6,719 bases of DNA from CAZPZZ01 sp964591245 (GTDB lineage Bacteria; Acidobacteriota; Vicinamibacteria; Vicinamibacterales; UBA8438), in assembly GCA_964591245.1 (NCBI GenBank), contig CAZPZZ010000191.1, forward strand, positions 1 through 6,719. Direction: 5' to 3'. This document shows, piece after piece, positions 1 to 6,580 of the stretch (its first letter is position 1; the number at the start of each line of letters is the position of its first letter). Under the pieces are notes generated by a model, which worked only from the letters and a program-made list of their open reading frames with translations, did no database searches and had not been told where the DNA came from. The translations under genes and the position numbers were made by a program.

Positions 1-657
1 CCACGCTTACTAGAGGAGATCCAGGATCGAGTTGTCCAAGCGGCACTCAATCTTGACGCCGAGAGCCTAGAGCATGAGCTGGATGAGGCCTTTTCCCGGG
101 TCGCTCCGGAACGGGTCATTCACGAGGTTATTGAGTTAAGTGCGAAACGTCTTGGCCTGCTCTGGATGGAGGGCCGCAGTTCGGTCGCAAGCGAACACCT
201 TGCAACGACCATCTTCGTCCATCGACTTCGAAAACTCCTCGACGCCGCTGCGCGTCGGGCGCATGACGCACCACTCGTCGTGTTCAGCTGTTTCCCCGAC
301 GAAACGCACCAGCTCGGGCTCCTGATCCTGGCCTACCACTTCACGAGACGCGGAGCGAAGCCCTGCTATCTCGGCCCCGCGCTTCCATTCGAAGATCTCG
401 AGGGCGCGTGTGATCAAGTGTCACCGCGCGCGGTGATGCTCTCAGTCACGCGTCCCGCCATTTACACGACCCATCGGCCGCGCCTAATCGAATTGCTTCG
501 CCGCCGCGCGACATCGATTTCGATTTTCGTCGGGGGCCAGGGAGCCCCACAGGATGACATGGAGGTATCCGAAGCTGGCGCACAACTCGCGGCGGAGGAG
601 GGACCGGACGCGCATAGACTCGAAGCACTCGTCAATCTCGTATTTCGCTCCCGGTAA
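1..657 (+). CDS. CarH/LitR-type cobalamin-binding photoreceptor regulator, C-terminal part (5' end outside window)
   Basis: The reading frame is open from the first base to a TAA at 655-657, giving the last 218 residues of a protein whose start lies to the left. Numbering from the first visible residue, a helical region (about 1-85) carries the W-x9-EH motif (Trp55, Glu65-His66) that caps the upper face of adenosylcobalamin in CarH photoreceptors. A Rossmann-like B12 domain (about 91-215) follows, with E-T-H-Q-L-G (His103 as likely lower cobalt ligand), Ser148 in LSVT, and the Gly-Gly of FVGGQGA (178-179). In the family, an N-terminal MerR-type helix-turn-helix binds promoters in the dark and light breaks the cobalamin-bound tetramer. 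The N-terminal domain is not visible here, so a stand-alone B12-binding protein is possible. The downstream photolyase supports the photoreceptor reading. No terminator follows the stop. Confidence 0.85.
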   Translation, partial: PRLLEEIQDRVVQAALNLDAESLEHELDEAFSRVAPERVIHEVIELSAKRLGLLWMEGRSSVASEHLATTIFVHRLRKLLDAAARRAHDAPLVVFSCFPDETHQLGLLILAYHFTRRGAKPCYLGPALPFEDLEGACDQVSPRAVMLSVTRPAIYTTHRPRLIELLRRRATSISIFVGGQGAPQDDMEVSEAGAQLAAEEGPDAHRLEALVNLVFRSR

Positions 658-886
658 CCAGATTCCCACCGGGTTTCGTACTATTCCCCCATCCGCTCAC
701 GTCTTTATCCAGGCGACGCAACACCGACAGCCGCCAGCACATAGAGCCCCAGAAAACAAACGGCAGCGAGCGACACGCTTGCAGCTCACGAACGCCGGCC
801 TCCGTTTACTCTCACACACCGCGCATCGGGCGCGCCGGCTCCCCGTAACGTCTACTCATTTCTTGCCACAGAGGGATATCGCACAT

Positions 887-1960
887 ATGGCAGTCTCCAA
901 TACACCACTCTCCATGCAGAACCAGGACAGCCACTCCACCCCAGGGACCCAGCCCATTTCTCCGACGAGCGCCGGGCAACCGATGCGGCGAGTCCTCGTC
1001 ACGGGAGCCACCGGATTCATCGGATTTGAGCTCGCCAAACAATTAAGCTCGCTTGGTCTGCATCCTCGCCTCCTGGTGCGACGTCCACAACGCGCCGCTC
1101 TCTTGAGTTCGCTGGACGCCGAACCCGTACACGGAGACCTGGAAAGCCCCTCCAGTTTGCGCCGCGCCGTAACCGGGATCGACACGGTGTTTCACCTCGG
1201 CGCGCGCGCAAGTTTCGAGTCCTACCGACGACTCCGCCCGACGATCGTCGATGGTTCCGTCTCCCTCATGCGAGCCGCTGCAGCGGCCGGAGTCAAGTCG
1301 TTCGTGTTTGCGAGCAGCCTATTCGTACACGGGAGCCAGGACGAACCGATCGACGCCACCACTCCCCCCGACCCGGCACTGGGCTATGGGCGTGCGAAAC
1401 AGGAAGCCGAGATCCGGTTGAACGGCCTGGCCGACGAAGCCGGAATCTCCCTCGGGAACATCCGATTACCACATGTGTACGGGTCGCACTCGGTGTTGTT
1501 CGAGCAAATTCGTCGGGGCCTCGCCATCTTTCCAGGCAGCATGACGAATCAGTGCGGCCACCTTCACGTGGAAGACGCCGCACGCGTACTCATCGAAGCC
1601 GGGCGCCAACGCTGGCGCGGCGCGTCTCCGGTGGCAGACCGTCACCCTGCCGACTGGCGTGAATTCTTCGCGATCGTCCGAGAAATGGATCCGCGCGTCA
1701 TGTTTGTACGTCTCCCTCAATGGATGGGCTACGCCGGAGCCGCCGCCGCTGCGCCCATGTTGAGCCTGCGCACCCGTCCCACGCTGTATACAGCCGGCAC
1801 AGTGACAGGATTCAATCTCAATTTGCCTGTCAGTCCCGACGCTCTGTGGAAGGAACTCGGCACCCACCCACGCTACGAATCCGTACGACAAGGCATTCCC
1901 GCCGTCCTCGATAGCTATATTCACTTCCGGTGGCGCCATCCGTTGTTCGACAAAAGCTAA
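887..1960 (+). CDS. Extended short-chain dehydrogenase / NAD-dependent epimerase family protein
   Basis: The 357-residue protein has an N-terminal Rossmann fold with VLVTGATGFIG (glycines 40, 43, 46), an acidic D85 after strand 3, FHLGA (102-106), a serine pair in FASSLF (143-144), the catalytic Y167-x3-K171 pair in YGRAK, and HLHVEDAAR (226-233), a usual extended-SDR signature. It should therefore bind NAD(P) and oxidise, reduce or epimerise a hydroxyl substrate; the substrate cannot be told, and sugar-nucleotide, steroid-like or terpenoid-type substrates all fit the family. The ATG at 887 was chosen because GAGGG at 871-875 lies 11 bases upstream. It gives a Ser/Thr/Pro/Gln-rich extension of about 32 residues before the fold. 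Later ATGs at 914 and 983 lack a good ribosome site, but 983 would start right at the fold. The gene lies 229 bases after the photoreceptor gene, so it may have its own promoter, and it converges with the photolyase gene. Confidence 0.85.
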   Translation: MAVSNTPLSMQNQDSHSTPGTQPISPTSAGQPMRRVLVTGATGFIGFELAKQLSSLGLHPRLLVRRPQRAALLSSLDAEPVHGDLESPSSLRRAVTGIDTVFHLGARASFESYRRLRPTIVDGSVSLMRAAAAAGVKSFVFASSLFVHGSQDEPIDATTPPDPALGYGRAKQEAEIRLNGLADEAGISLGNIRLPHVYGSHSVLFEQIRRGLAIFPGSMTNQCGHLHVEDAARVLIEAGRQRWRGASPVADRHPADWREFFAIVREMDPRVMFVRLPQWMGYAGAAAAAPMLSLRTRPTLYTAGTVTGFNLNLPVSPDALWKELGTHPRYESVRQGIPAVLDSYIHFRWRHPLFDKS

Positions 1961-2013
1961 AGCTCAGCCCACCGGTTGAACGAGGCTCACGTATCAGAAT
2001 TTCGGAGATGTTT

Positions 2014-3402
2014 TCACGGCTCAGTCTTTCCGAGCCATCGAGCAATATACGTCCGACTGTCGAACTTACGACCGGTGCTGGCCAGCGACATATAGCGCAC
2101 CTTGCCATACACTGGACGCTCTGGTCCCCATGCGCGGTCATGCTTGCCACCGATTGCCCACGCAATACCGGTATACCCATTCGGATCACGTCCGTCGAGT
2201 TCGTAGCGATCATTCAGCCGAATTGCGATCTCCATTGCCGCCTCCGGCGATTCAGCCCACTCCAGGATCTTCTTCGCCCAGTACATCCGCACATACCCAT
2301 GCATCCAGCCGGTTTGCACCATCTGCCGCTGGGCCGCGTTCCAGAGCGGATCGTGGGTCTCTCCCTGTTCGAAGTGGTCGTCCGCGTACCGATACTCGCG
2401 TGGATCACGACGGTGGTCCCCGAGCGTCCGCCGGGCCCACCGCTCGCACCCTTCCACCCGATCGTACGAAGGGTTGAAGCGAACATAATTAACGGCAAGC
2501 TCGCGCCGGACGATCATCTCCTCGAGAAATGCCTCGCGGTCGACCAATGGTGCGTCAAACTCCTTCACCGCCAATGCAACCGTGCGCGGTCCAATGTGCC
2601 CAAAATGCAAATATGGGGACAACTGGCTCGTCCCGTCCAATTCTGGCCGGTTACGGCATGTCGCGTATCCCGTGAGTCTTTCCCTGAGAAAGGACCGCAA
2701 GGTCTGACGCGCCGCGGTCATCCCACCTTGCACGGACGAGATCGTCGCGACCTCCCGGCCAGCCAGGAATCCTTTCGGAATACGATCCGATGGGCGCCGC
2801 CCACGCATCGCCCGAGGCGGACGCCACACAACGCGCGCCTTCGTCACAGGTGGGGCAACGAGAAAGCCGGGGATCAGATTCCAAATACGGGGTCGGATCG
2901 TGCGCGCCGCGTACTGCTCTTTCTCCAGCAAGATGCTGGGCACAATCACATCCGCATCAACGGTCCACAGCGGTACCCGTAATCGCGCCGCAACACGCTC
3001 GCGCCACGCCGCCGGTTCGCGAAGCGGGTTCTCGTCACCGATGACGATGCTGGCACCAGCTTCATCCGCAAACCCCTCGACACGGTGATCCGGCGCAAAA
3101 CGGAACACAAGACCGACCCGACGTCTCGCCAGGCCAGACTCCAGCTCGGGAAACCCCTGAAACAGGAACTGATAATGCCTCCTGTTCCCGTGTGGATAAA
3201 ACGGAATTGGCGCGAGGAAGACAACCACCGGCTGTCGAAGCGCATTCCCGACCGCGATCGCAACATCCAGGGCCGGGTTATCCGTGGTCCGTTGGGCCCG
3301 CTGCATCCAATAGACGACACAACGCCCGTCGGGATCTGGTCCCCCTTGCCGTCGCCGAGTAACCCGCGGATCTCGTCCAATCTCCTGGAGCCCATCAGTC
3401 AT
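2014..3402 (-). CDS. phr: Class II CPD DNA photolyase (deoxyribodipyrimidine photo-lyase)
   Basis: This 462-residue flavoprotein should bind FAD and use blue/near-UV light to split cyclobutane pyrimidine dimers in DNA. Class II assignment rests on recognisable blocks: VYWMQRAQR (30-38) followed by DNPALD in the N-terminal photolyase domain; GTSQLSPYLHFGHI (257-270); RRELAVNYVRFNPSYD (299-314); GWMHGYVRMYWAKKILEW (365-382); and LDGRDPNGYTGIAW (402-415) running into GGKHDRAW, the most typical class II signature. The length fits the family (about 450-480). The ATG at 3402 was chosen because the family's first conserved strand begins about 28 residues later; a GTG at 3492 in the same frame would add 30 residues unlike the family. 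No ribosome site lies at normal distance from 3402; an AGGAGG sits 21 bases upstream. The gene converges with the dehydrogenase gene, 53 bases apart, and its promoter must lie in the spacer before the SGNH hydrolase gene. CarH-type control is inferred. Confidence 0.95.
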   Translation of the reverse strand: MTDGLQEIGRDPRVTRRRQGGPDPDGRCVVYWMQRAQRTTDNPALDVAIAVGNALRQPVVVFLAPIPFYPHGNRRHYQFLFQGFPELESGLARRRVGLVFRFAPDHRVEGFADEAGASIVIGDENPLREPAAWRERVAARLRVPLWTVDADVIVPSILLEKEQYAARTIRPRIWNLIPGFLVAPPVTKARVVWRPPRAMRGRRPSDRIPKGFLAGREVATISSVQGGMTAARQTLRSFLRERLTGYATCRNRPELDGTSQLSPYLHFGHIGPRTVALAVKEFDAPLVDREAFLEEMIVRRELAVNYVRFNPSYDRVEGCERWARRTLGDHRRDPREYRYADDHFEQGETHDPLWNAAQRQMVQTGWMHGYVRMYWAKKILEWAESPEAAMEIAIRLNDRYELDGRDPNGYTGIAWAIGGKHDRAWGPERPVYGKVRYMSLASTGRKFDSRTYIARWLGKTEP

Positions 3403-3423
3403 TATGGAACACTGTCGGGGGGG

Positions 3424-3429
3424 CCTCCT
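3424..3429 (-). promoter_or_regulatory. Displaced Shine-Dalgarno-like AGGAGG upstream of photolyase
   Basis: On the minus strand a perfect AGGAGG is followed by seven C and then the photolyase ATG, 21 bases away, too far for normal initiation. A GTG at 3412-3410 lies 11 bases from it but is in another frame; it would read five codons (GTG TTC CAT AAT GAC) to a TGA that overlaps the photolyase start, a layout that could allow translational coupling. It may equally be chance or a sequence error in the homopolymer. Confidence 0.3.
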
Positions 3430-3435
3430 CTCAGA

Positions 3436-3452
3436 GTACTGAGTACAGGTAC
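3436..3452. promoter_or_regulatory. Candidate operator: three GTAC motifs upstream of photolyase
   Basis: GTAC occurs at 3436-3439, 3443-3446 and 3449-3452, with AGTAC repeated and an imperfect palindrome GTACT-G-AGTAC (3436-3446). It lies 34-50 bases before the photolyase start codon, a position suitable for an operator near the promoter. GTAC-centred half-sites have, as I recall, been described for LitR/CarH-type regulators, but I cannot verify the consensus here. No clear -35/-10 pair was found around it. Confidence 0.3.
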
Positions 3453-3708
3453 GCCCACCGGCGTCGCCCTGACACACCGGCACACAACACACGATGAGGG
3501 TGATAGGGGCGGATCATCGGTGGCCCTACGAACCGGGTGAACCGCTCTTTGATCGGCCGTCGGTCATCCCCGCCCACCAGTCCTTTGCATCCCGAACAGG
3601 GTGCAGGAAAAGCCTTTCCTTTTTGAACAGCCGGCGCGTATCGGCCGCAAATCTCTCTCACGCCGGCAGCCGTGATCCCGCCAGCTGAACAGCGGCCCAC
3701 TGACGCCC

Positions 3709-4935
3709 TTACGGCAGGAACAGCTGCAGGGGAACCGACCAACCCATCTCGTAGTACCCACGAGCCGTCGGATGGATTCCATCGCAATCGAAGGCCGGGT
3801 GGATGAGGTCTGCATCGGACGGGTCCCGCACGACGCGATCGAAATCCAGCACGCCGTCAAAGACCCCATCTCGACGGATCCACTCGTTGACCTCATTACG
3901 CACGCCCGTCTTCGCTGCATTCCAGCCGGAATTGGTCGGCGTAGGAGCCCGGTTGTGACGCGGGATGATTGTCGCGCCATAGACGCGCAACCCACGCGCG
4001 CGAACCCGGTCAATGATGGTCTCCATACCATCGATCACCTGCTGCGCTGAGGCCTCCCGTCGAATGTCATTGGTGCCCATGAAGAGCACGACATCCGTGA
4101 CTCCTGCGTGCGAAAAGACATCTCGCTCCAAACGGTCGATGCCGGGTGTACTGTTCGGAGCCGGCCGTAATCCGTCTCGCGTCACGGTATTTCCGCCGAT
4201 ACCCTCGTTGATCACGGCACGGCGCTGCGCGGCGTCCATCTGTGCATCGAATCGTATCGCCAGCCAGTCTTCCCACCTGTCGTAACCGTCGACCGTCGCG
4301 CACGAACCATCGGTGATCGAGTCCCCGAACGCGACAATCGTACCCGCCGCGGAAGTCGTCATCACATCAATCGACTTCAGCCACCACATCGATGTGAATG
4401 TCTCGTTGAACGCGCCCCCGGCTTCGTCAGCCGTATGGTCACCGGCCCCATCATCGGTCCGATAGGAGGTCGTCAATGCACCACGGTGCAGGCTCGGCCG
4501 AACCTCAGACGCAGGCAGATGCACGCTGACCGCAAGGTCCTGACGGGCCAGCACGGCAAGGGTGACCGGATCACTCTGCACGCTCTCCCCAGGTGAAATC
4601 GTTACACCCGGGTCACCGGCAAAGCTCACGGGACGACCGGTACCCGGTACCAGCGTCGGTCCACGCATCCGGTGCCCAACCGCCACCGAGGCGATACGCA
4701 ATGGAGCACTCCCATAGGTATTGTCAAGGCGCAGTCGAATCGAGTCTCCCCCCACAGACACCCGGGCGATCAGTCGTATGGTGGCATTTGTCACACCTTG
4801 CTCGCCAAGGCCCTGCTGCGACGTCGCCCAGGCGGTCATCCACCGCGACGACGATCGTTCCTGTGCCAGAGGCATGTGAACAGTCGCCGCAAGAAGAGCA
4901 AATACCATCCCAACAGACACACTTGTTCGAATCAT
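3709..4935 (-). CDS. Exported SGNH/GDSL-family hydrolase (XynE-like esterase)
   Basis: The 408-residue protein begins with a signal peptide: MIRTS, a hydrophobic stretch (about 7-23) and a likely cut after PLAQ (about 25). Residues 31-190 form a beta-rich accessory domain of the type fused to XynE-like SGNH hydrolases, opening with WMTAWATS. The catalytic SGNH domain follows: block I FGDSITDG with nucleophile Ser206, block II GIGGN (Gly248), block III MGTNDI (Asn289), and block V DCDGIHP (Asp385, His388). All four catalytic positions are present, so it should be an active ester hydrolase, for example a carbohydrate acetyl-esterase or arylesterase, acting in the periplasm or outside; the substrate is unknown. 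The ATG at 4935 is preceded by GTGAGG four bases upstream. It is divergent from the TIM-barrel gene, so the two may share a control region. Confidence 0.92.
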   Translation of the reverse strand: MIRTSVSVGMVFALLAATVHMPLAQERSSSRWMTAWATSQQGLGEQGVTNATIRLIARVSVGGDSIRLRLDNTYGSAPLRIASVAVGHRMRGPTLVPGTGRPVSFAGDPGVTISPGESVQSDPVTLAVLARQDLAVSVHLPASEVRPSLHRGALTTSYRTDDGAGDHTADEAGGAFNETFTSMWWLKSIDVMTTSAAGTIVAFGDSITDGSCATVDGYDRWEDWLAIRFDAQMDAAQRRAVINEGIGGNTVTRDGLRPAPNSTPGIDRLERDVFSHAGVTDVVLFMGTNDIRREASAQQVIDGMETIIDRVRARGLRVYGATIIPRHNRAPTPTNSGWNAAKTGVRNEVNEWIRRDGVFDGVLDFDRVVRDPSDADLIHPAFDCDGIHPTARGYYEMGWSVPLQLFLP

Positions 4936-5182
4936 AGAACCTCACAGTTACTGCTACTTCTTGCCACATCGCGTCTCGACAGGTGACGGCCGCATTGTAT
5001 ACACCCCGTGCCTACTCTCGCACTCGAGCGGCGTCTCTCCTCGACTCGCGCCAGCCTACCGTGCTTCCCAGCGTAACATCGTCTGTGCTCGTAGAATGCC
5101 TCGGCCAGACAGGCACCCGTTGTATCGCCTGTTACGATGAGACACGTCGAAATCATTGATTACACCAGGAGCGAAAGACTCG
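4936..5182. promoter_or_regulatory. Divergent promoter region between SGNH hydrolase and TIM-barrel genes
   Basis: This 247-base spacer must hold promoters for both flanking genes. The most AT-rich spot is the palindrome TGTATACA at 4996-5003; on the minus strand it overlaps TATACAAT, a possible -10 element for the hydrolase, about 60 bases from its start codon, but without a recognisable -35. No convincing plus-strand promoter was seen; TACGAT at 5134-5139 is a weak -10 candidate. An AGGAG at 5167-5171 is the ribosome site of the plus-strand gene. Confidence 0.4.
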
Positions 5183-6070
5183 ATGCTCTCCAGAAGAACG
5201 TTCTTACTGTCACCTCTCGCGACCTTCGCCATGCCACGCATGTCGCTCGCGCAAGGCGGGATGACCCTCGCCATGCACCAGAATACGTCGTCTGGGGCCG
5301 GATATCGGGGTTCGCTGGAAGGCTGGGCCCGCGCCGGCATCCGACACGTTGAACTCAATGCCGGGCTCGTCGATGAATTCCTGCAAACGGATTCACTGGC
5401 CGCGGCACGCCGAGTCCTGACCGACAACGACCTGACCGCGGTCTCCGGCTCCGTCGGGGTCGGTAATCTCTGGGAACCGAATCCCAATCACGCCACGGCG
5501 CTCGACAACCTCAGACAACGCTGCGAGATGTTTGCGGAACTCGGACTGGAACGGGTGTACGCCTCAACCGGCGCAAACGCAGAATTCACCCAGAGCGACT
5601 ACGATGCTGGTGTCGAGAACATGCGTCAAGCGGGAGACGTGGCCCGGGAATTTGATCTCGCGATGATGGTCGAATTCATACGCAACTCATCGTACATCTC
5701 GACCTTGACCACCGTACTCCAGATGACCCGTGCGGCCGGCAACGTTGCCCCCTTGCTCGACTTCTACCATTTCTTCTCTGGATTGAGCCGACTAGAAGAC
5801 CTGGAGCTTCTTCGCCCGGGAGAGGTCGGACACGTCCATTTCCAAGACGTCCCGGCAATGCCGCGGGAACTCTTGACCGGTCAAACCCGAGCCATTCCTG
5901 GTGACGGCATCGCCCCCGTACAACACGTCTTGCGGAAACTCTCAGAGCTCGGCTACACCGGCTCCCTCTCCGTTGAGCTGTTCTTGTATCAACAGCAAGA
6001 CCCCTACACCCTGGCCCGCGAAGTTCGGGAAAAGGCAGAGTCGGTGATGCGCGACGCCGGGGTGCTGTAA
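5183..6070 (+). CDS. Tat-exported sugar-phosphate isomerase/epimerase-like TIM-barrel protein
   Basis: The 295-residue protein starts with a short twin-arginine signal, MLSRRTFLLS, then a moderately hydrophobic stretch ending near MSLAQ (about 20-24). This marks it for folded export. The mature part (27-295) matches the xylose-isomerase-like TIM barrel (AP endonuclease 2 family), and looks most like hydroxypyruvate isomerase or sugar-phosphate isomerase/epimerase proteins. Candidate metal ligands are in place: Glu164 (MMVEF), Asp193 and His196 (LLDFYH), His217/His219 (GHVHFQD) and Glu265 (SVELF); Glu57 (HVELNA) ends the first core strand. It probably isomerises or epimerises a small sugar or keto-acid outside the cytoplasm; the substrate is not known. 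The ATG at 5183 is preferred over a TTG at 5156 because AGGAG (5167-5171) precedes it and the Tat motif then sits at the very N terminus. It is followed by a strong inverted repeat. Confidence 0.88.
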   Translation: MLSRRTFLLSPLATFAMPRMSLAQGGMTLAMHQNTSSGAGYRGSLEGWARAGIRHVELNAGLVDEFLQTDSLAAARRVLTDNDLTAVSGSVGVGNLWEPNPNHATALDNLRQRCEMFAELGLERVYASTGANAEFTQSDYDAGVENMRQAGDVAREFDLAMMVEFIRNSSYISTLTTVLQMTRAAGNVAPLLDFYHFFSGLSRLEDLELLRPGEVGHVHFQDVPAMPRELLTGQTRAIPGDGIAPVQHVLRKLSELGYTGSLSVELFLYQQQDPYTLAREVREKAESVMRDAGVL

Positions 6071-6109
6071 CGGGTTCTGACCGACACGTAACAACGCCCC
6101 CCAATGCCA

Positions 6110-6140
6110 GCCCGAGAGGTCACATCCGCACCTCTCGGGC
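6110..6140. terminator. Perfect 11-bp inverted repeat between convergent genes, probable terminator without T tract
   Basis: The arms GCCCGAGAGGT (6110-6120) and ACCTCTCGGGC (6130-6140) pair perfectly around a nine-base loop, 39 bases after the TIM-barrel stop and 56 bases from the stop of the convergent small gene. The position between two convergent 3' ends suggests a bidirectional stop or mRNA 3'-end stabiliser. Neither strand has a T run after the stem, so it is not a textbook intrinsic terminator. Confidence 0.6.
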
Positions 6141-6196
6141 CGCTATCCGCCGCGCTCAGCACCGGGACCAACGGCGGCGACCTGATGCCTCGTCGG

Positions 6197-6580
6197 TCAC
6201 CCTTGAATGCGGGAAAACTGTAATGAGATGGTTTCCTTTGCCAGATCCCATCGTTCGATACAGAAATTGGGATTCCCGTCGGTGACGTCATCAAGCGAAT
6301 ACACCGTTCCGGTCAAGCCATCGCTGACATAGACCCCTCTACGCTCGCCCTGATTTCTGACACCCGCCGCGGTAATGCCCCATCCAAACCCCGTAAATGA
6401 TCCCGTCGTCTCCTGCGTCGGATTGTTCTTGAAGTTGTACGTCAGCCAGACCTTGCCATACCGCGCCACCGTACCCGTCGCATTGACCTGCACACCGTCA
6501 CTGCTACTTGTCATGGACGTGATCTTGACCTCGAATTTATTGATGTTGTCTTCTAGCTTCAACTGATCGGCAAGTGACAT
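6197..6580 (-). CDS. Small soluble protein of unknown function (127 aa)
   Basis: I do not recognise this protein. It is 127 residues, without a signal peptide or membrane segment, with one cysteine (Cys107). After a short charged start (MSLADQLKLEDN) it shows alternating polar/hydrophobic stretches typical of beta strands (KFEVKITSM, VQVNATGTVAR, VWLTYNF), a glycine-rich turn region GSFTGFGWG (60-68), then GVYVSDGLTGTVYSL (82-96) and a closing ETISLQFSRI. The pattern would suit a small beta barrel or sandwich, which is inference only. The ATG at 6580 was chosen because an AGGGAG lies seven bases upstream; the frame opens further up to 6625, but those residues (MRCRCVTIRIEGREV) read through the ribosome site. 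Regular codon use, a good ribosome site and its placement opposite a hairpin support a real gene. Confidence 0.75.
   Translation of the reverse strand: MSLADQLKLEDNINKFEVKITSMTSSSDGVQVNATGTVARYGKVWLTYNFKNNPTQETTGSFTGFGWGITAAGVRNQGERRGVYVSDGLTGTVYSLDDVTDGNPNFCIERWDLAKETISLQFSRIQG

Larger units (their letters stand above)
3403..3708. other. 306-base spacer between photolyase start and SGNH hydrolase stop
   Basis: No gene could be supported here. The left part is the photolyase leader: a run of seven G (3417-3423, plus strand), an AGGAGG on the minus strand, and three GTAC motifs. The right part holds a 6-bp A+T-rich hairpin (AGGAAA/TTTCCT, 3605-3620) followed by four T on the plus strand, with no plus-strand gene ending before it. 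Open frames exist on both strands but show no family resemblance. The photolyase and hydrolase are both on the minus strand; the gap suggests separate transcription. Confidence 0.5.

Noticed and set aside
860..870. TTCTTGCCACA repeated at 4958-4968, both in upstream regions
   Set aside because: An 11-base match is expected by chance several times in a window this size, and the distance and context to the genes differ.
554..886. Upstream extension of the dehydrogenase frame to 554
   Set aside because: It overlaps the photoreceptor gene in another frame and its translation is unlike any folded domain; the ATG at 887 has a ribosome site.
1784..1793. CTGTATACAG palindrome resembling the TGTATACA at 4996
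   Set aside because: It lies inside the dehydrogenase coding sequence, where it encodes ordinary residues; probably chance.
2018..2036. GGCTC/GAGCC five-base hairpin near the 3' end of the photolyase gene, downstream of the dehydrogenase
   Set aside because: Short stem with a nine-base loop inside coding sequence and without a T run; too weak to call a terminator.
3605..3624. AGGAAA/TTTCCT hairpin followed by TTTT on the plus strand
   Set aside because: The stem is short and A+T-rich and no plus-strand gene ends upstream; on the minus strand, where the hydrolase ends, there is no T tract.
3431..3708. Minus-strand open frame continuing past the hydrolase stop, with a Cys-x2-Cys-Lys-Gly spot
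   Set aside because: It begins inside the hydrolase gene in another frame, has no ribosome site near a plausible start and no family resemblance; the cysteines are too few for a zinc-binding domain call.
5873..5884. TTGACCGGTCAA perfect 12-base palindrome
   Set aside because: Inside the TIM-barrel coding sequence and explained by its codons; no sign of an internal promoter or operator.
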